Source: Gracilaria gracilis (lineage: Eukaryota > Rhodophyta > Florideophyceae > Gracilariales > Gracilariaceae). Taken from it: 64,000 nt of DNA. The stretch is from the NCBI GenBank assembly GCA_030374805.1, contig JARGSG010000189.1, forward strand, positions 62,001 to 126,000, read 5' to 3'. A program made the translations under genes and the position numbers. Shown here one piece after another: positions 20,761 to 32,888 of this stretch (positions are counted from its first letter, which is position 1; each line of letters starts with the position of its first letter). Under the pieces are notes generated by a model. The model did no database searches. It saw nothing but the letters and a program-made list of their open reading frames with translations, and was not told where the DNA came from.

Positions 20761-20913
20761 CTCTTCATTTTAGATTCTTACCGTTTCAGGGTTTCCATAC
20801 CCCCATTCTGTTAGACTTCCTTCATTTCTCCGACTTCCTTCATTTTCAAGACACTTGACTACCCTTTCCAAGTCATAAAGTCGCAGCCTACCAATCTTTT
20901 CACCGTCGTTAAC

Positions 20914-21500
20914 ATGGACGACATTCTCAGCGGGCCTTTCGAGGAATTTCTTTGCTTCTCGAAGCGGTTGTTGGATGCCATTTCTGCTGCTCGAGCAGGT
21001 CCTGTTCGTCTAGCTTCAATTGACCTTTTCATTGCCCCGATCATGGGAAGAATCTCCTCACTGACGATACTCGAAAGTGTAGTCAGAGACATCCCCTGCC
21101 CGCCGCGTATCAACTGTCCGAGCCACTGCTGACTGTTCGGCAGACGACAGGTCGAGATGCAAGAAAGCTTCTTGTGATCGGTGGTGGCCACCGCCTTCTA
21201 GTCTGCGCTCGTCTGAGGCATGTCCTCGCTGTTCCATACCAACTGGTAGACTTCACATGTTTTGATGGCGATGCTGCATTTGATTACATGAAGTATAAAG
21301 CTGTTATCACGCATCATGTAGAGGCATCAGAGCCCAGGTCAAAGGTGTATAGTACAATGTCTCAGGTTGCATTGTTTGGAAGACTTCAGAAGCTCTGGAG
21401 AGACTTGGAGAAGCGTAGCCGGCCGAAGAACAAATGCCCCAAGGCCATGACACAAGCTAAGCTTTTAGCGCTTCATGAGGCACTTCAGGCTACACCATAA
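20914..21500 (+). pseudogene. Unknown helical protein fragments
   Basis: Two short open stretches (20914-21132 and 21174-21500) precede the protease gene on the same strand. The second, starting 'MIGGGHRLL', has 'VYSTMSQVALFGRLQKLWRDLEKRSRPKNK', a basic helix. A competing minus-strand frame covers 20859-21191. Neither resembles a known family, and which strand codes is unsure. Confidence 0.25.
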
Positions 21501-21658
21501 CTAAGAGGTCGGTTTGCAATAGGATTTCTTGATAAGAGTTTTAAAAAGTACACATTGCGGAGCTACATGTCTGGTGCGAACAGGTTGCTCGAGGCAGGAG
21601 TGCTTGCCGACTTATTTTCTCTAGAGTCTTCGGTAGCACTCGTTTCTCACGTAGCATA

Positions 21659-22018
21659 ATGAATGTGGTTCGAAGCTGGTCCTTGTCAAAGCTGAAACGA
21701 ACAGTGGGGAGATGGGTGAAACGTCGGAAGCTTGGAGATCGACGTCTTTTGCTTTTCTCTGATCCTAAACCTCCTCGGTATTCGAGAAACAAGAGGAAAA
21801 GCAAGGAAATAAGCACCACCAATGACGAAGAGGCCATCATAAAAACATCCGAGCGCAGCTCTGAAGTGCGAACCACTGTAGACGGTGACAATAAACTGCA
21901 CTCCAAAGTGCAAACGACACAAACGAAAGAGCACACACCGTCGCCAAAGAAGAGTAAAGTGCAACCAATTGATGACACTTCCCGTATCAAACTTCGGAGC
22001 GCCAAAGGTATAACGTAG
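21659..22018 (+). CDS. Small basic protein, 119 codons
   Basis: Starts MNVVRSWSLSKLKR. It is rich in Lys, Arg and Ser ('SRNKRKSKE', 'SPKKSKVQP'), as in disordered nuclear proteins. It ends 33 bp before the protease start on the same strand and could be a displaced N-terminal part of it. Confidence 0.35.
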   Translation: MNVVRSWSLSKLKRTVGRWVKRRKLGDRRLLLFSDPKPPRYSRNKRKSKEISTTNDEEAIIKTSERSSEVRTTVDGDNKLHSKVQTTQTKEHTPSPKKSKVQPIDDTSRIKLRSAKGIT

Positions 22019-22051
22019 AAGCGTCGTTTTGCCTGTCTTTCACCAGAATGG

Positions 22052-23413
22052 ATGCATTACCGAGACTGGAGACAGCCAGCCACATTCGACGCAGTCGCCG
22101 ATCTGGAAACGAAATTGCGCAACGAAAAAGCAGCACATGGGGATCTCCAGGACGCTTCGAATGTACTTATGCAGGCTGCAGTAACGACAAAACTCAAGAT
22201 ATTAAGCAATGTGCGAGAATGTTTGGGAGAGGGCCGCAAGAAGGGTATTGGGGAATCGCACACAATCGATCTCACCCGCCTGATTAGAGACCAGTACGAA
22301 AGAATACACAATGAGGAAGAGAAGGAAATTGTTGTCCAAGCCACGGGAGGTTTTCAGCAACAGAAGCTCTTCTTGGAGGGTAGAGATGTCACTGGCTCAC
22401 AAAAAGGTAGTGATGCAACAGATCAGGCAGTAATGTTCACTGTCTCTTTCCTCAACAACTGGAGTGCTGCCAGTCTTCAGTTCGTATACCTCGCAGACTC
22501 CCTGCATACATCTGGATGGTGGTTTTCACGTCTCACCTTGAAGTCAAAGTCTCTCAAGAAATTGGAGAAATCTCTGCTAGATCGCAGGGGATCTCTGTGC
22601 AAGTACCACGAACGGGTTTGGTGCTCGGAAAAAAATTTGATTCCTTTGTCAGGAAGCGACCATTGGTCTCTGGAAATCGTGAAAAACCTGCCAGCCATAT
22701 TGAATAACCTTAAAGGCGGTTGTTCTGAGGGTTTGGTTGGCAAAAACGCTTCAATTACCATTCTCGATAGTTTGGGGGCGGATTCTTTTCATGCTGGTCT
22801 ATGTGCGAATTTCATGTTATATCTGAGAGCCTGCTTTCCTTCGAACAAGAAACCGCCTTTACATGATCTGCACAAAAATATTGCCTGCAATGGTCTCATG
22901 TTCGAAATCCAAAAACAGCGAGAGTGTGGTTTCTTCGCAACGTACCATGCCATGATGGTAGCGAGAAACTGGGACATCCTCCGAAGGGGTAACCAGAAAG
23001 ACCTCCGTGTCTATTTGCGTAGCAGTTACGATAACTCCCCGTTCGCGCAATATGAGTGTCTCATTCAAAATCGTCTTCGTATATTCTTGCTGGAGTTTAT
23101 CCGCAACGGTGGCAGAGTGTTACAAAGTAGCGTGTTCCTATGGAATTGTGCTACTCCACTCACCAAGAGGACCTGGTCAAAGAGCGAGATCTCTCCAAGT
23201 CACCCTAAAATTAGGGACACAGGCGACGGTAAAACTACAGGGCCACTCAAAGCTGATGGAAACCCAAGACTCAATGAACTAACAGCACTCGTAGAGGAAG
23301 GGCAAAGATTAATAGAGAATGTATGTGATGTGAAGTTGACACAGGAATGGGATGCCTGTGGAGAACAACTTCGAAACCTCGTTGCCAAATTGAAGAACTT
23401 AGGTTCAAAATAA
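22052..23413 (+). CDS. Ulp1-like (C48) cysteine protease of a DNA transposon
   Basis: 453 codons, uninterrupted. Residues 20-110 form a helical N-terminus. The catalytic triad fits the SUMO-protease fold: His at residue 204 ('GSDHWSLEIV'), Asp at 239 ('ITILDSLG'), Gln at 287-289 and Cys at 292 ('QKQRECGFFATYH'). In CACTA and KDZ elements such proteases accompany the transposase; whether they cut SUMO or the element's own proteins is not settled. The last 60 residues are helical and charged. The intact frame next to a broken transposase is notable. Confidence 0.75.
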   Translation: MHYRDWRQPATFDAVADLETKLRNEKAAHGDLQDASNVLMQAAVTTKLKILSNVRECLGEGRKKGIGESHTIDLTRLIRDQYERIHNEEEKEIVVQATGGFQQQKLFLEGRDVTGSQKGSDATDQAVMFTVSFLNNWSAASLQFVYLADSLHTSGWWFSRLTLKSKSLKKLEKSLLDRRGSLCKYHERVWCSEKNLIPLSGSDHWSLEIVKNLPAILNNLKGGCSEGLVGKNASITILDSLGADSFHAGLCANFMLYLRACFPSNKKPPLHDLHKNIACNGLMFEIQKQRECGFFATYHAMMVARNWDILRRGNQKDLRVYLRSSYDNSPFAQYECLIQNRLRIFLLEFIRNGGRVLQSSVFLWNCATPLTKRTWSKSEISPSHPKIRDTGDGKTTGPLKADGNPRLNELTALVEEGQRLIENVCDVKLTQEWDACGEQLRNLVAKLKNLGSK

Positions 23414-25179
23414 AGCAATGTTTTCAGTGCTTTCTAAATTGCCCGGCGGCTACACAATTAGCATTCCAACATTACGAAAGAGCTTGAGAACAATATTATG
23501 AGTACCGAGGATCTTTATTACAAACTTGAGGGAGCCCAAGACACTTCAAATGCTTATGATTCACATACAATATTTACAAAAAAATTTAAAACCCAATTTT
23601 CACCTCTTTCCTGCCCATTTCAGATCCTCAAAATATCATGACTGTAAACCTATTGCAAATCTGTTGCACCCCCTAGACACCCCCTGGTTGGGGGCTCTGT
23701 CCCCAAACCCCCGGTTCGTTCCGACCTCCGATGCCGTTCGAACACGACCAGTCACAATGCTACACGTAGTATTGCGCTTGTTCTTATCGTTTTATCATCT
23801 CGCACTCTCATTCATGTTCTCCTTGGCGGTCTCGATGTAGACAGCCAGCTGTTTCTCGCTACCGATACGTCGTACTGCATCCATTTTTTTGGACTCCTCC
23901 ACCGTTTGGTAAACATATCATTGCGCAGCTTAAGCTGGTGTGTCTCGTATATATGGTGTGTTCTCCTACTTCCCCCAAGAAAGCCCCTTGAAATGCAGTA
24001 TCGGCCGTATAACGTCTCCGTTTGCATTTCATTGGGAGGCAGCGCAATACCTAACCTCTCTGAAGCACCGCTGCTGTACATACACTTCATGTTGAAGTTT
24101 ATTCACACAGCTAGGCACGTTTTTCAATGTAACGGGTCTGTACAACTCGCAATACAGATATACCTCCGCCGCTGTTTTGTACGGTTTTACCGTGGATGAT
24201 ATATAAGGATATAATTCGGCTCCAGTACTGGTCTGGCAGTAGAGATGCTACTTGCGGAGCATGACATCCCGAATGCGCTACGGAGGACCCTGAACCTCCC
24301 TCACCCTCTCTATCCAGTTAGAACTTCGATTGTTATGTCGATTACATAACATCATCATGATCATGGTTCCCTTCTAAGGGTACAGTCGTCCTTATCTTCT
24401 AATGGTATAATCGTCTTCATCTCAAATTCTGTATTTGTGGCTCTTCAAGGCCTTCGAACTATTTATATTAAGTTGTCGGCATTTCTTCATTGCCACGCTT
24501 AGATTCTACTTATCCAAGATGTTCTTGATTTTCTTCTTTTGGTCTTTTGCTGGCGACTTTGATCATTTCTCAGCGCCGAAGACTGCTTCTCTGTTCTTAT
24601 TCAAGCCAGCCATAGCATGTGCCGTGACATATATTACGGGTAGCCAAACTCTGTTTCAAGTTTCTAGCAATGCCGTATTCACCTCAATTTCAGACTCATA
24701 GGCCCACTATTGGCAAAGCGTACCGTATTCTGTATCAATATCTTCCAAGAAAGCACCATTTTACATGCAAGGGCATTGAGGTTGTGTCACATGCAAACCT
24801 TGAAAGCATTTTGTAGTAACGATCGAAGGCTTTCGGTTTGAGAATCAAACCCACTAAGCTCTCATGTTCTTTTCAATACCCGTTCACTGGGCTTTACTGT
24901 GCCGGATTAAATACACAGCTTGCCTCATGTGATTAACTCTCATTGTACCGTGGGTCTCACTTTCTTGTTGGAGAAGTAGGAGTAGCGATGCAAGACGTAG
25001 CGAAGCCAGATTTCTACGGAATATGTTCTTCCAGTTTTGAAATACATTTCGCATCATCATGGGGCCTTCAAACTACCAAATCTGTGATGGTACGTTTCTT
25101 CACTCATTTTTGTTAGATTACCAGATATAGAGGTTCTCATCGGGTAACTTTGTTGCACCAAAGATCAATTCAGTTTCAA
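23414..25179. other. Noncoding stretch between protease and transposase genes
   Basis: No supported gene. It holds a small G/C hairpin around 23685-23715 (TGGGGGCTCTGTCCCCA), then AT-rich sequence without long frames. The two flanking genes converge here, so it contains both 3' ends. Confidence 0.45.
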
Positions 25180-27828
25180 CTAGTGCCGAGTACGTCCGTA
25201 ATATCCTGGAAGGAATCTTCCAAGAAGCGTGAGCGAAAGTAATATACTGTCTAACGAAGAACAAAATATATTCGAAAGCAGATATGTAGCGCCCCAAACG
25301 TAGTGGTCCACGGTTGTCCAGAAAGATGATGAATTTTCTTCGATTCGTTGAAGAGTTTCATAGACAGACAGTAATATTGTGTAGTTGTCGCGTTTTCCGA
25401 ATAAAATGGGCCTAGCTGGAATGCGACTCCCTTGAATAGAGGCCACGAAGTGCGAAGCGCATCCTTGTATGTTCATCGACTCATCTCCGAACACAGAGCT
25501 CTGCAAATCGCCTAGGAAAAAACGAATACCTTTGTGGTCAAAATATCCTATTTTACGGTCAATGCAGGATACGGGCTCAAAAGATCTGTATTTGTCACAT
25601 ACACTTCCTCTTCTTTCCTTGGAGTTCAATTTTGTAGAAACTGTTTCGTCCCTTTTGCTCACATGCAATCCATTTTGCCATTCCAAAAGAACTATCTTGA
25701 CAGTCATCATATCCTCTTCGATGCCCATGGAGCTTTGGACGCGGACACCGACCTCGTAGAGACCCATAATACTACCATAGTACGTATCGGTCCTACTTTC
25801 CCGGCAGTTGGATGCGTAATTTGCTGCTACCCAGTGTCCCTGACGAGCCATACACCCTTTTCTCGATTGATGCCTATATCTTTTTCGAAAACGAGAGTAT
25901 TTCTCTACCGCGAAGCCATGATCATCATCTCTGAAAACGGCGCGTTCAAAAGATGGAACCCATACAACTTCAGAGAAAGTAGTGTCTGGAGGCATATTCG
26001 CTTGAACACATTGCACTAGATGTCTTGAAATTTTTTCCTTTGCCAAAAACCTTCCTGATCCTTTAAAGGTCCAAATTGAGTCATCAACCCAACCTTAAGG
26101 CTCTTTCAAGACAGAGGATATCGGAGAGTTGCTCTCCAGGCTAACGGTGGGTTGCTGGCTATTATCATCAAGTAGATTTACGTCATGGACTTCATGAAGG
26201 CTTTCAAACACATTAGAGTTCAACCTCGAATTGTCAGATTGTGGAAGAAACCTATGTCCTTGACGGACACCACCAAATAGCATTCTTGCTCCAAAACGAT
26301 GTAAAACCTCATTCAAAATGTTTGTCTCAAGAAGGTCTGGGGATTTGGCACACCGCACCAAATCTCCGACTACTCGCTCAGCCAGAAACTGTGACACATT
26401 AAGCAGCGGACCGTTCTCCCTCAAAATATCAGGGAGATGGAGAAAGGCGTGAGAGGTAGGTGTAAAGACGAAAGAATGGTTGTCGTCGATGAAGAATGTT
26501 TTTGCATAAACGGCATGAAGTTTCTGAACAAGAAAGGTGAGATGTTCCGTCGAGTTCGTTCGAAGAGTTGGATCAAGGACAAGGAACAAAACCTTTCGGA
26601 GTGTGATCCAAAGATCCATCATGTCGTGACCACAATGTGATTGGAAAAAGATTGGCACAGCGTAAAAGAGCGCAAAGGTTTTCCAGCTCTCCGCTTTGTA
26701 CGTAGAGAGCTGATAAAAAGACACTAGGACCCGGCCCCAATCACTTGGAAAGCCCGAGGCACGGTCAGCTAAAGAGCGGTTAATGAGTATAACCTCAGCA
26801 ATTCTTATGGCAATGAAAGAACCTTCACAAAGTCTTTCATGCACCCCAAAAGTCAGTCGCGCCATCATCGATACCAAACCGATGAAGCAAAGATGCATCG
26901 TGTCGTACGGGAAGGCGTTCACAAAGTCACCCAGAATACATGACATCAATGGTCTCCTCTTGATTCCAGTCTTCTTTGAAAGTGAACGACGAGATCGATC
27001 GCTATTGAAATTATTTATCGTGTCCCAAGTGTGGTAGATTGTGGCATTTGTACGAGGATTTGGACATTCAGCGTTGATTCATCCTTAGTAATTTTGGTCT
27101 GTAATTGCACGCTTACGGCTCTTGGAGCCTTTTGACGGCATCAGCACACCAGATGTGGATATCTTTTCGCAGTATCGGCTACAAAGTTTCTCTTTGTGTC
27201 CGACAAACCCTCCAAGTTTTGAAGCCGCAGGCCAATCTGCAGTAACAAATACAATGAAAGCAAAAACTCGCCTCACCGTTCCATCCCAGCACATCATATC
27301 AACGCCGTCTCGCCGTTCTTCCAAATCATCATAAATGGGTTGAAAGAAAGTTTTGAACAGTTCTCCATGATGTGCCTCCGATATAATAGCTGGAACGAGA
27401 GTATTACACGCTCTGAACCGCTAGGAAACGTCCAAATTCAAAATGGTAAGAATTATAGGCCAGCATGATCGCAAGGCAGAGAAGTGGCGCTTTCGAATCT
27501 CTACAACATCTGTCCTCAACGAAATGAAGATGTATAGTTCTCTTTCTGAGTCCCATGCAGATAATCTGTCCTTGTGTTGCCGAACGAAGGAGCGTCCATA
27601 AAAATAGTCGAATAAGTAGCTTTCGCCATCGAATTCCATAGCTCTTTTCGCTCTAAAACATCCCTCAATGAGTTGATGAAATGAGCTGTTTTCCATGTAC
27701 ATTGCCTGGAAACGATGAGACGGTTTCAGGTAAGGAAATCTTCTCGCATGCCCAAGAAGTTTTCCACAACTGTAGTGCAATAGAATCAGCCCATATTGGG
27801 TATGCATAATAGCATAGTAGTAGTTTAG
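25180..27828 (-). pseudogene. CACTA/Plavaka-like transposase
   Basis: Segments in order (minus): 27828-27421 with 'YIFISLRTDVVEIRK' and 'SCWPIILTILNL', matching the 'TDG..WPI...NLPP' block; 27324-27085 with 'TADWPAASKLGGFVGHKEKLCSRYC', matching the DxPA...GF.GH...C..C zinc block; 26949-26095 with 'FPYDTMHLCFIGLVSMMARL' (D-x-MH) and 'SHAFLHLPDILRENGPLL' (H..LHLP...GPL); 26046-25180 with 'DTYYGSIMGLYEVGVRV'. All are hallmarks of the CACTA superfamily, which moves by cut-and-paste. The frame breaks at least at about 27420, 27085, 26095 and 26046, so the gene is dead. An insertion at 27829-28267 separates its 5' part. Confidence 0.75.
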
Positions 27829-28267
27829 TGTGCACAAGGTGCCCCTCAGGGTGTCCACGTGTAGGGCTCATGCACCGTGTTGTGCAAGTCCTCAGGGTCC
27901 CCCTTTGTAGGTAGATTGTTTATTATTTTTTGACACGTGGCTGCTGTCCCCGGAGATGCACTTAAGCACCTCCCGCTGGGCAGAGCCGACCGTGGTAAAC
28001 CTCAAGCACCCCCTAGCCGATTCTTCATCGTCTAGTTTCCCATAGGGTCGTTCTGCCGCCGCTACCGGTGCTGCACGTCTGTCTCGTGCCCCGTTGTTAT
28101 CGTCGCTGCACGCTCCTTTGTCCCCTCCTGGGTGCTGCGCATAGTATCTTTCTTTCTTGGGCATTGTTGATACTCACTCGCGTGAGTGCACTTCAACAAC
28201 CTCTCACGAGACAATACTGCTCGTTTCTGTACTGCCCAGGTGCCGCCATGTGTCCATCTGGACATGC
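27829..28267. mobile_element. 439-bp insertion in the transposase gene with 5-bp target duplication
   Basis: TTTAG stands on both sides (27824-27828 and 28268-28272). The transposase frame before and after lines up across one TTTAG. The insert starts TGTGCACAAGG, is GC-rich and has no long gene. A solo LTR would fit the size and 5-bp duplication, but the right end reads ...ACATGC rather than CA. Confidence 0.55.
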
Positions 28268-28272
28268 TTTAG

Positions 28273-29072
28273 TGGACTGTATTTGAACTCTAGTTCGTTT
28301 GATCATGTAATGTTTCAAACTGTGTGAAGTCATTCGATATTACCCACGTGTTAGACGAAAAATGTTTCTACAATCTTCATGGGAGCATGTACTGTGTTGC
28401 AAAACGTCCAAGAGAGGTACAAGATGTCGTGCTTCCTTTTCCGAACGTGATGTGCGACCAAAAATGGTTTCTCTTATTAAATTTGCACGTTCGCTCAAAT
28501 CCGCATGGGGAAATTCTCCTTCATTATTATGGAAGTCCAACAGCTCAGGAACGTTTGGAAGTAGCTCTTATTGAGGTGGTTGAAAGCGTTTCCTTATTGT
28601 CTCCTGGTTTTGTGAAGGCGTTATTTTGACCTGGCCGACATCCAACTGTGGTTCTTGTGGGCTCTTGGGACGAAGTTGTTGCCACAACGGAACCTTTTGT
28701 CGCTTACGATGTCTTTCTGTCCAAGTACCCGATATTGTGTTACAATCGTCACTACAATCTTCTGCGAATGGTGCATAGACCACAATGCTTCCGAACGAGG
28801 GCGTACCATCATGGTCAACATATTGTGGCACCGAAAAGTATACATCTGGAATCGACGAGTGAGGGGTAGAAATGAAAAAATAACTTGAAGATGACATATC
28901 GTGGCAGAACGACTAAGAACTGCCAAGCGGTGGATAGTTGATGAGAGGCATGTTCTAATCCGAATTCCAATGAAAGGTAGAGATATTGTACTGTACTTCG
29001 CGGTAGAAAGTATTTTGACTTTCCCATAGCTATCCTGAGTCGTCCCGAACGAAAAATACTTGTGCATTTCGG
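28273..29072. other. Ambiguous coding stretch upstream of transposase
   Basis: Probably the 5' part of the transposase gene on the minus strand, decayed. The minus frame joins 'FKYSPLNYYY' to the transposase. A plus-strand frame (28324-28629, 101 codons) competes. Minus frames at 28340-28540 and 28568-28897 have no motif I can name. Confidence 0.3.
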
Positions 29073-30456
29073 TTGGACAGTAAAAGTGCTTCTCCCATAA
29101 CCCGCACTGTTTTTTTGAGTGCTGGTCACCGGACCCACAACCGCAACCCATTCGTAGAATCATCGTCGTCGAAATCTTCGATCAAGATGCCGCATCCACA
29201 GCAGTACCAGTCACAAAGCTCCGGAAGGGCTACGAAATCAAATGAAATACGAGTTCACAAAAGCGCTGGCGATTTGGCGTATCCATGTGCGTCCATTCGT
29301 CGCCGAAAGGACGGGTCGGGTAGCCAGCGCTCGGCCGCAGAGATTTTCAACCGTGCACATGAGGCATGGAAGAACCAGCCCTGTGATTCCTCCAATACTA
29401 TCGTCACAGCATCAAGAGCACGAAGAATCCGCTTGAGAATCCGCAAAACGCTCTACAGCGCGGGCTCGGAAGAAGACTGGGCCATAGAGAAAGAAAAATT
29501 CACGTATTGGGAAGCCGATAATCGGTTCTACAAGGAGATGCGGGCTCTTCGTCGAAGGCTGAATGCTACTTTCAGCTTCCTCCAAATGTCTGAGGAGTAC
29601 TGGGCGGCGGATTTTTTTGCAAGACGTTTTCAAGGTTGATAAGAAATACAAGAAAACTGCGAAGGATTGGGTTCATCCGAAGAACCGGAAGCCACCAATA
29701 GGTCTTGAAACTTCGTTTTCACAGCGAGCTCGAGATGATGTTGTTGAGTGTGAAACTAATGAAGAATCTTTTGGAACACGGGGAGGGAATCACAGCACTA
29801 CGTCTAATATTTCAAAGCAGAAGTCAATTCCCTCTCCTACTGCTGCTGAGAAAGCACAAGTTACTACGCGGCCAATACTGTTGAGCGACCGAGACTCCAG
29901 TGCAGATGACTCTGATACACAGCAAGACGAGGAAGAAATTCTCCAATCACGTCGAAGGTCACGGGTCAGGCAGAACAAAGCACGAGAACAGAAATACAGG
30001 TCAAGTGTCAATGAGAGCCATACAGACGCAGAAATCTCTCCCGCACCCTGCCAGCTACACGAAACTGATATAGTGGCTGATCAAACAGCGGAAGTAGATG
30101 CATGCTTCGAAGACAACACTGATGACGAAATCACACCAATACATAGTGGAAGACACAACAGGTCTGCAAAGATGTTGACGGAAGTCAATAGGTTGGGCCA
30201 GAAGCGTGAACAGTATGCCAAAAGGAAAGATCAAAAAGCCGAGAAGAAACGAAGATTTGATTCAAGTACCAAATGTACCTTGAGAGGCTGTGATCTTCCT
30301 GGTGCATCGGCCCACAAATGCATGGTTTGCCGTACACCAATGCATAACCTTTGTAGTATGCGCATACTGGGCGAGGCGTATATTGAAGGCATGTACCTGT
30401 GCTCTATTGCATATCTTGCCCGCCGAATGCGACAGGTTCATGCTTTCGAATCCTAG
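29073..30456 (+). pseudogene. Zinc-finger protein of the CACTA-like element
   Basis: Two overlapping open stretches, 29073-29639 and 29563-30456, in different frames, suggesting one frameshift. The first part is basic and helical ('KEMRALRRRLNATFSFL'). The second is disordered and acidic ('ADDSDTQQDEEEILQ'), then a basic helix ('REQYAKRKDQKAEKKRR') and a zinc-finger-like end: 'KCTLRGC', 'HKCMVCRTPMHNLC' (30280-30360). A closely similar cysteine/histidine spacing occurs at 43600. A DNA-binding partner of the transposase is a reasonable guess. Confidence 0.45.
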
Positions 30457-30696
30457 TATTGCTTGCTCCATGATTCGTATATGATTGTAATGAAGTCCAC
30501 AAAACCTTCTATAACGCATGTTGCATTCTGTGGGACACATAAATGTAGCGAATGAACTAGTAATATTAGTAAACTTTGAAAATTAAAACTTGATCTTGTT
30601 CCTTTCACTTGTGGCGATGTCTCCATAAAACTAAGAAATCCACATCCACTATATGAACCATGTAGGGAGCAGAGTTGGGACGGGTATTTTACTTTG

Positions 30697-31217
30697 CTAA
30701 CAACCAAATCCATATGCATCGTCAAGATTTTCAGGAATTTTCGTGTCTGCTGATATTGAAGATAATGTGCCTTTCAGCAGTTGAGATAAAGAGCTTTGGC
30801 TAGTATTAGGCATAACCCCATCGCAATGTGTGCTCAGCATGATATTCGCGTGATCCCAGAGTTTGAATGGTGTTACGTAGTCCTCGGAAGGGTTCGGAGG
30901 CGGGAGAGCTATGCGAGTTGGCGAGAACAGATTGCTTTCGAGGCCATTTTTTGCGATTGTCGCCACTATGATGCTCTCAGAAACTTTGTAGGCTGTGAAA
31001 AGGGAGCGGAATAATAACCATCTCCAAATCCGATTGGAGGATAGGGGATCGCGAAAGCTAGCCCGCTCAAAATCTGATTCGAAGAAATGGGGACACGAAA
31101 GCCATTGCCAAGAATTATACATTGCTGTACAGCATATATCATAGTATTATATATATTTTGGAGCTTTGAAACGTCTGCCAGATCCATCATAACTATCCGG
31201 AAGATAGAAATATGCAC
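30697..31217 (-). pseudogene. Unknown protein fragment
   Basis: Two overlapping minus frames (31217-30966, 31122-30697). The N-terminal one reads smoothly ('LADVSKLQNIYNTMIYAVQQ', then 'AFAIPYPPIGFGDGYYSAPF'), the other ends 'PENLDDAYGFGC'. One frameshift would explain both. No family recognised. Confidence 0.3.
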
Positions 31218-32888
31218 ACAGCGTTTTGCGGTGAGTCTATTACGGCAGAAGCAAGATGAGCAGCACTCAAGGGCACCAGGGCGTGTGATCCTTTCACAGA
31301 AACAGCTCTTCTTCTAAGCTGTGATGTACACAGCAATCGTTTCGCATATACTTTCAGTGGCCTCCAAGCAAATTATGATGGACTTGACGAGGCAGTAGGC
31401 TCGACGGTGCGGTCAAAACGTTCTATGCAAAATGCATATTCGGACCGATCGTTTGCAAGAGCCTTCTGCTTGTTCGGCACGTTATCCAAAACCACGTGAT
31501 CGGTTCATTATTGCCAAGCGAGTTCCATGATGGAGATGATTCAGAAACGTTTTTTCAATACGCCGTGTCGGCGGGTCAGTATTTTGTCGGCGCACATATG
31601 GAGCAAGGAGGGCAAAGGGCGCAGAGCCTGCCGAAGGTGGCTGTGGCTGTATAGGCGAACCTGTCTTACAACTGCAAAAATTCGTAGTGAGAAAAGTGTA
31701 TACAATGATTGGCTCACAACAGGTCTACCCGGACACTAGAATCCATGCGAGACACCAGTCAACGGCAAGAAGAGACGGGGGCGATTAAAGTACTGCAGAG
31801 CAGCTTGTACAGCGTTTGAGCCTGTTGCGGCGTGCGCAGCGAGACGACCGAACAATGGCATTCCAGATGCGGCAGTGTACGCAGAACTAGTGTACTGAGT
31901 CGGAAAGGATCACCACGAGGCGCGGGCGCGCAGAAGCAACGAGCGCCGACCGAAGGCGGCGGGCGGGGAGGGGGCGCCATGGTGGTCACCCCTGTGGCGC
32001 TCTTGGTGAGAGACGCGGGGTACGGTGGGGGAAGGCGTCAGTGATGGGATGGATGGAAAAAAGAACAACTGAAACAGGGAAATTGGGGAGCAGCGGGGGG
32101 AATGTGGCTCGCGCGCAAGACGAATATGAGGCGAACGGCAAACCATCGGCTTCGCGGCGGACGTGCACAGCAGAATTGTAAGTGCATCAGTGCACGACGC
32201 AGCGAGTGCGCCCGCCATGTTGGCTAGTGTATTTTGTTCTGTGTAGAGTACGCGTAGCACGCATTGACGCGCTGGGCGTGGCGACGTTACCACACCAAAT
32301 TCCGCCCACATTATACTACACAAGAAATTATATCGTGACTTGTGGCCGCAGCACATGGCTTGTGCTACAACTGCACCGACAAGCGTAGCTTTGAGACCAA
32401 AAAGCGACTCATTCGATAGAAACAAGTCCACGCCACCATCATCTCAAGCCCGTCGAATCATAGCCGCATGAAAATCTATCACAGGCACACCAAGCTGTTG
32501 CCCCATCTCCACGCACGCGTACTCAAACGTGGCGGTTAGTTGCATATCTGGCGGCAGGTGGCGAGCGCTTTGCTTTGCTGAGCTGCAGCAACTTGGCAAA
32601 GAGCGGCGTTTTCAGCTTCATCTGCACCCTCATACACACCACATCTATCACCGCAATATCGGAAGCGCCGTCAATTATACAAAGTTATACCATGACCAAG
32701 CTCCCTTTGTCAGCCGTCGACAGCCGCGTACACGTGCTCAGCTAAAATGCTCATTCCGTTCACGTGCGCCGAACACAATAACTTGATGGGCAATAACGGA
32801 TGGCGCGCGTGTAGCGCCGCGCCACGCGCCCATTGGAGGTATAAAATGGCGCACACACACGTCACAGCTGCTTTAGCCGCCTACCTAT
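31218..32888. other. Spacer, no gene seen
   Basis: Short overlapping frames on both strands without conserved motifs. There is a GC-rich, G-tract-bearing patch at 31910-32040 (gggcggggagggggcg). Confidence 0.4.

Larger units (their letters stand above)
19846..31122. mobile_element. CACTA/Plavaka-like DNA transposon remains (ends not fixed)
   Basis: Contains a minus-strand CACTA-superfamily transposase in pieces (25180-27828), a plus-strand Ulp1-type cysteine protease (22052-23413) and a plus-strand zinc-finger protein (29073-30456), with further unknown frames at both sides. Ulp1-like proteases are a known companion of CACTA and KDZ transposases. The limits given are only those of the outermost plausible frames; I found no convincing terminal inverted repeats. 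Confidence 0.55.

Noticed and set aside
23672-23730. C/G-rich hairpin as a structured RNA
   Set aside because: Only a short stem is visible, and no promoter or partner sequence supports an RNA gene.
31832-32431. Frames on both strands in the GC-rich spacer
   Set aside because: Composition-driven, no motif, no partner elsewhere in the window.
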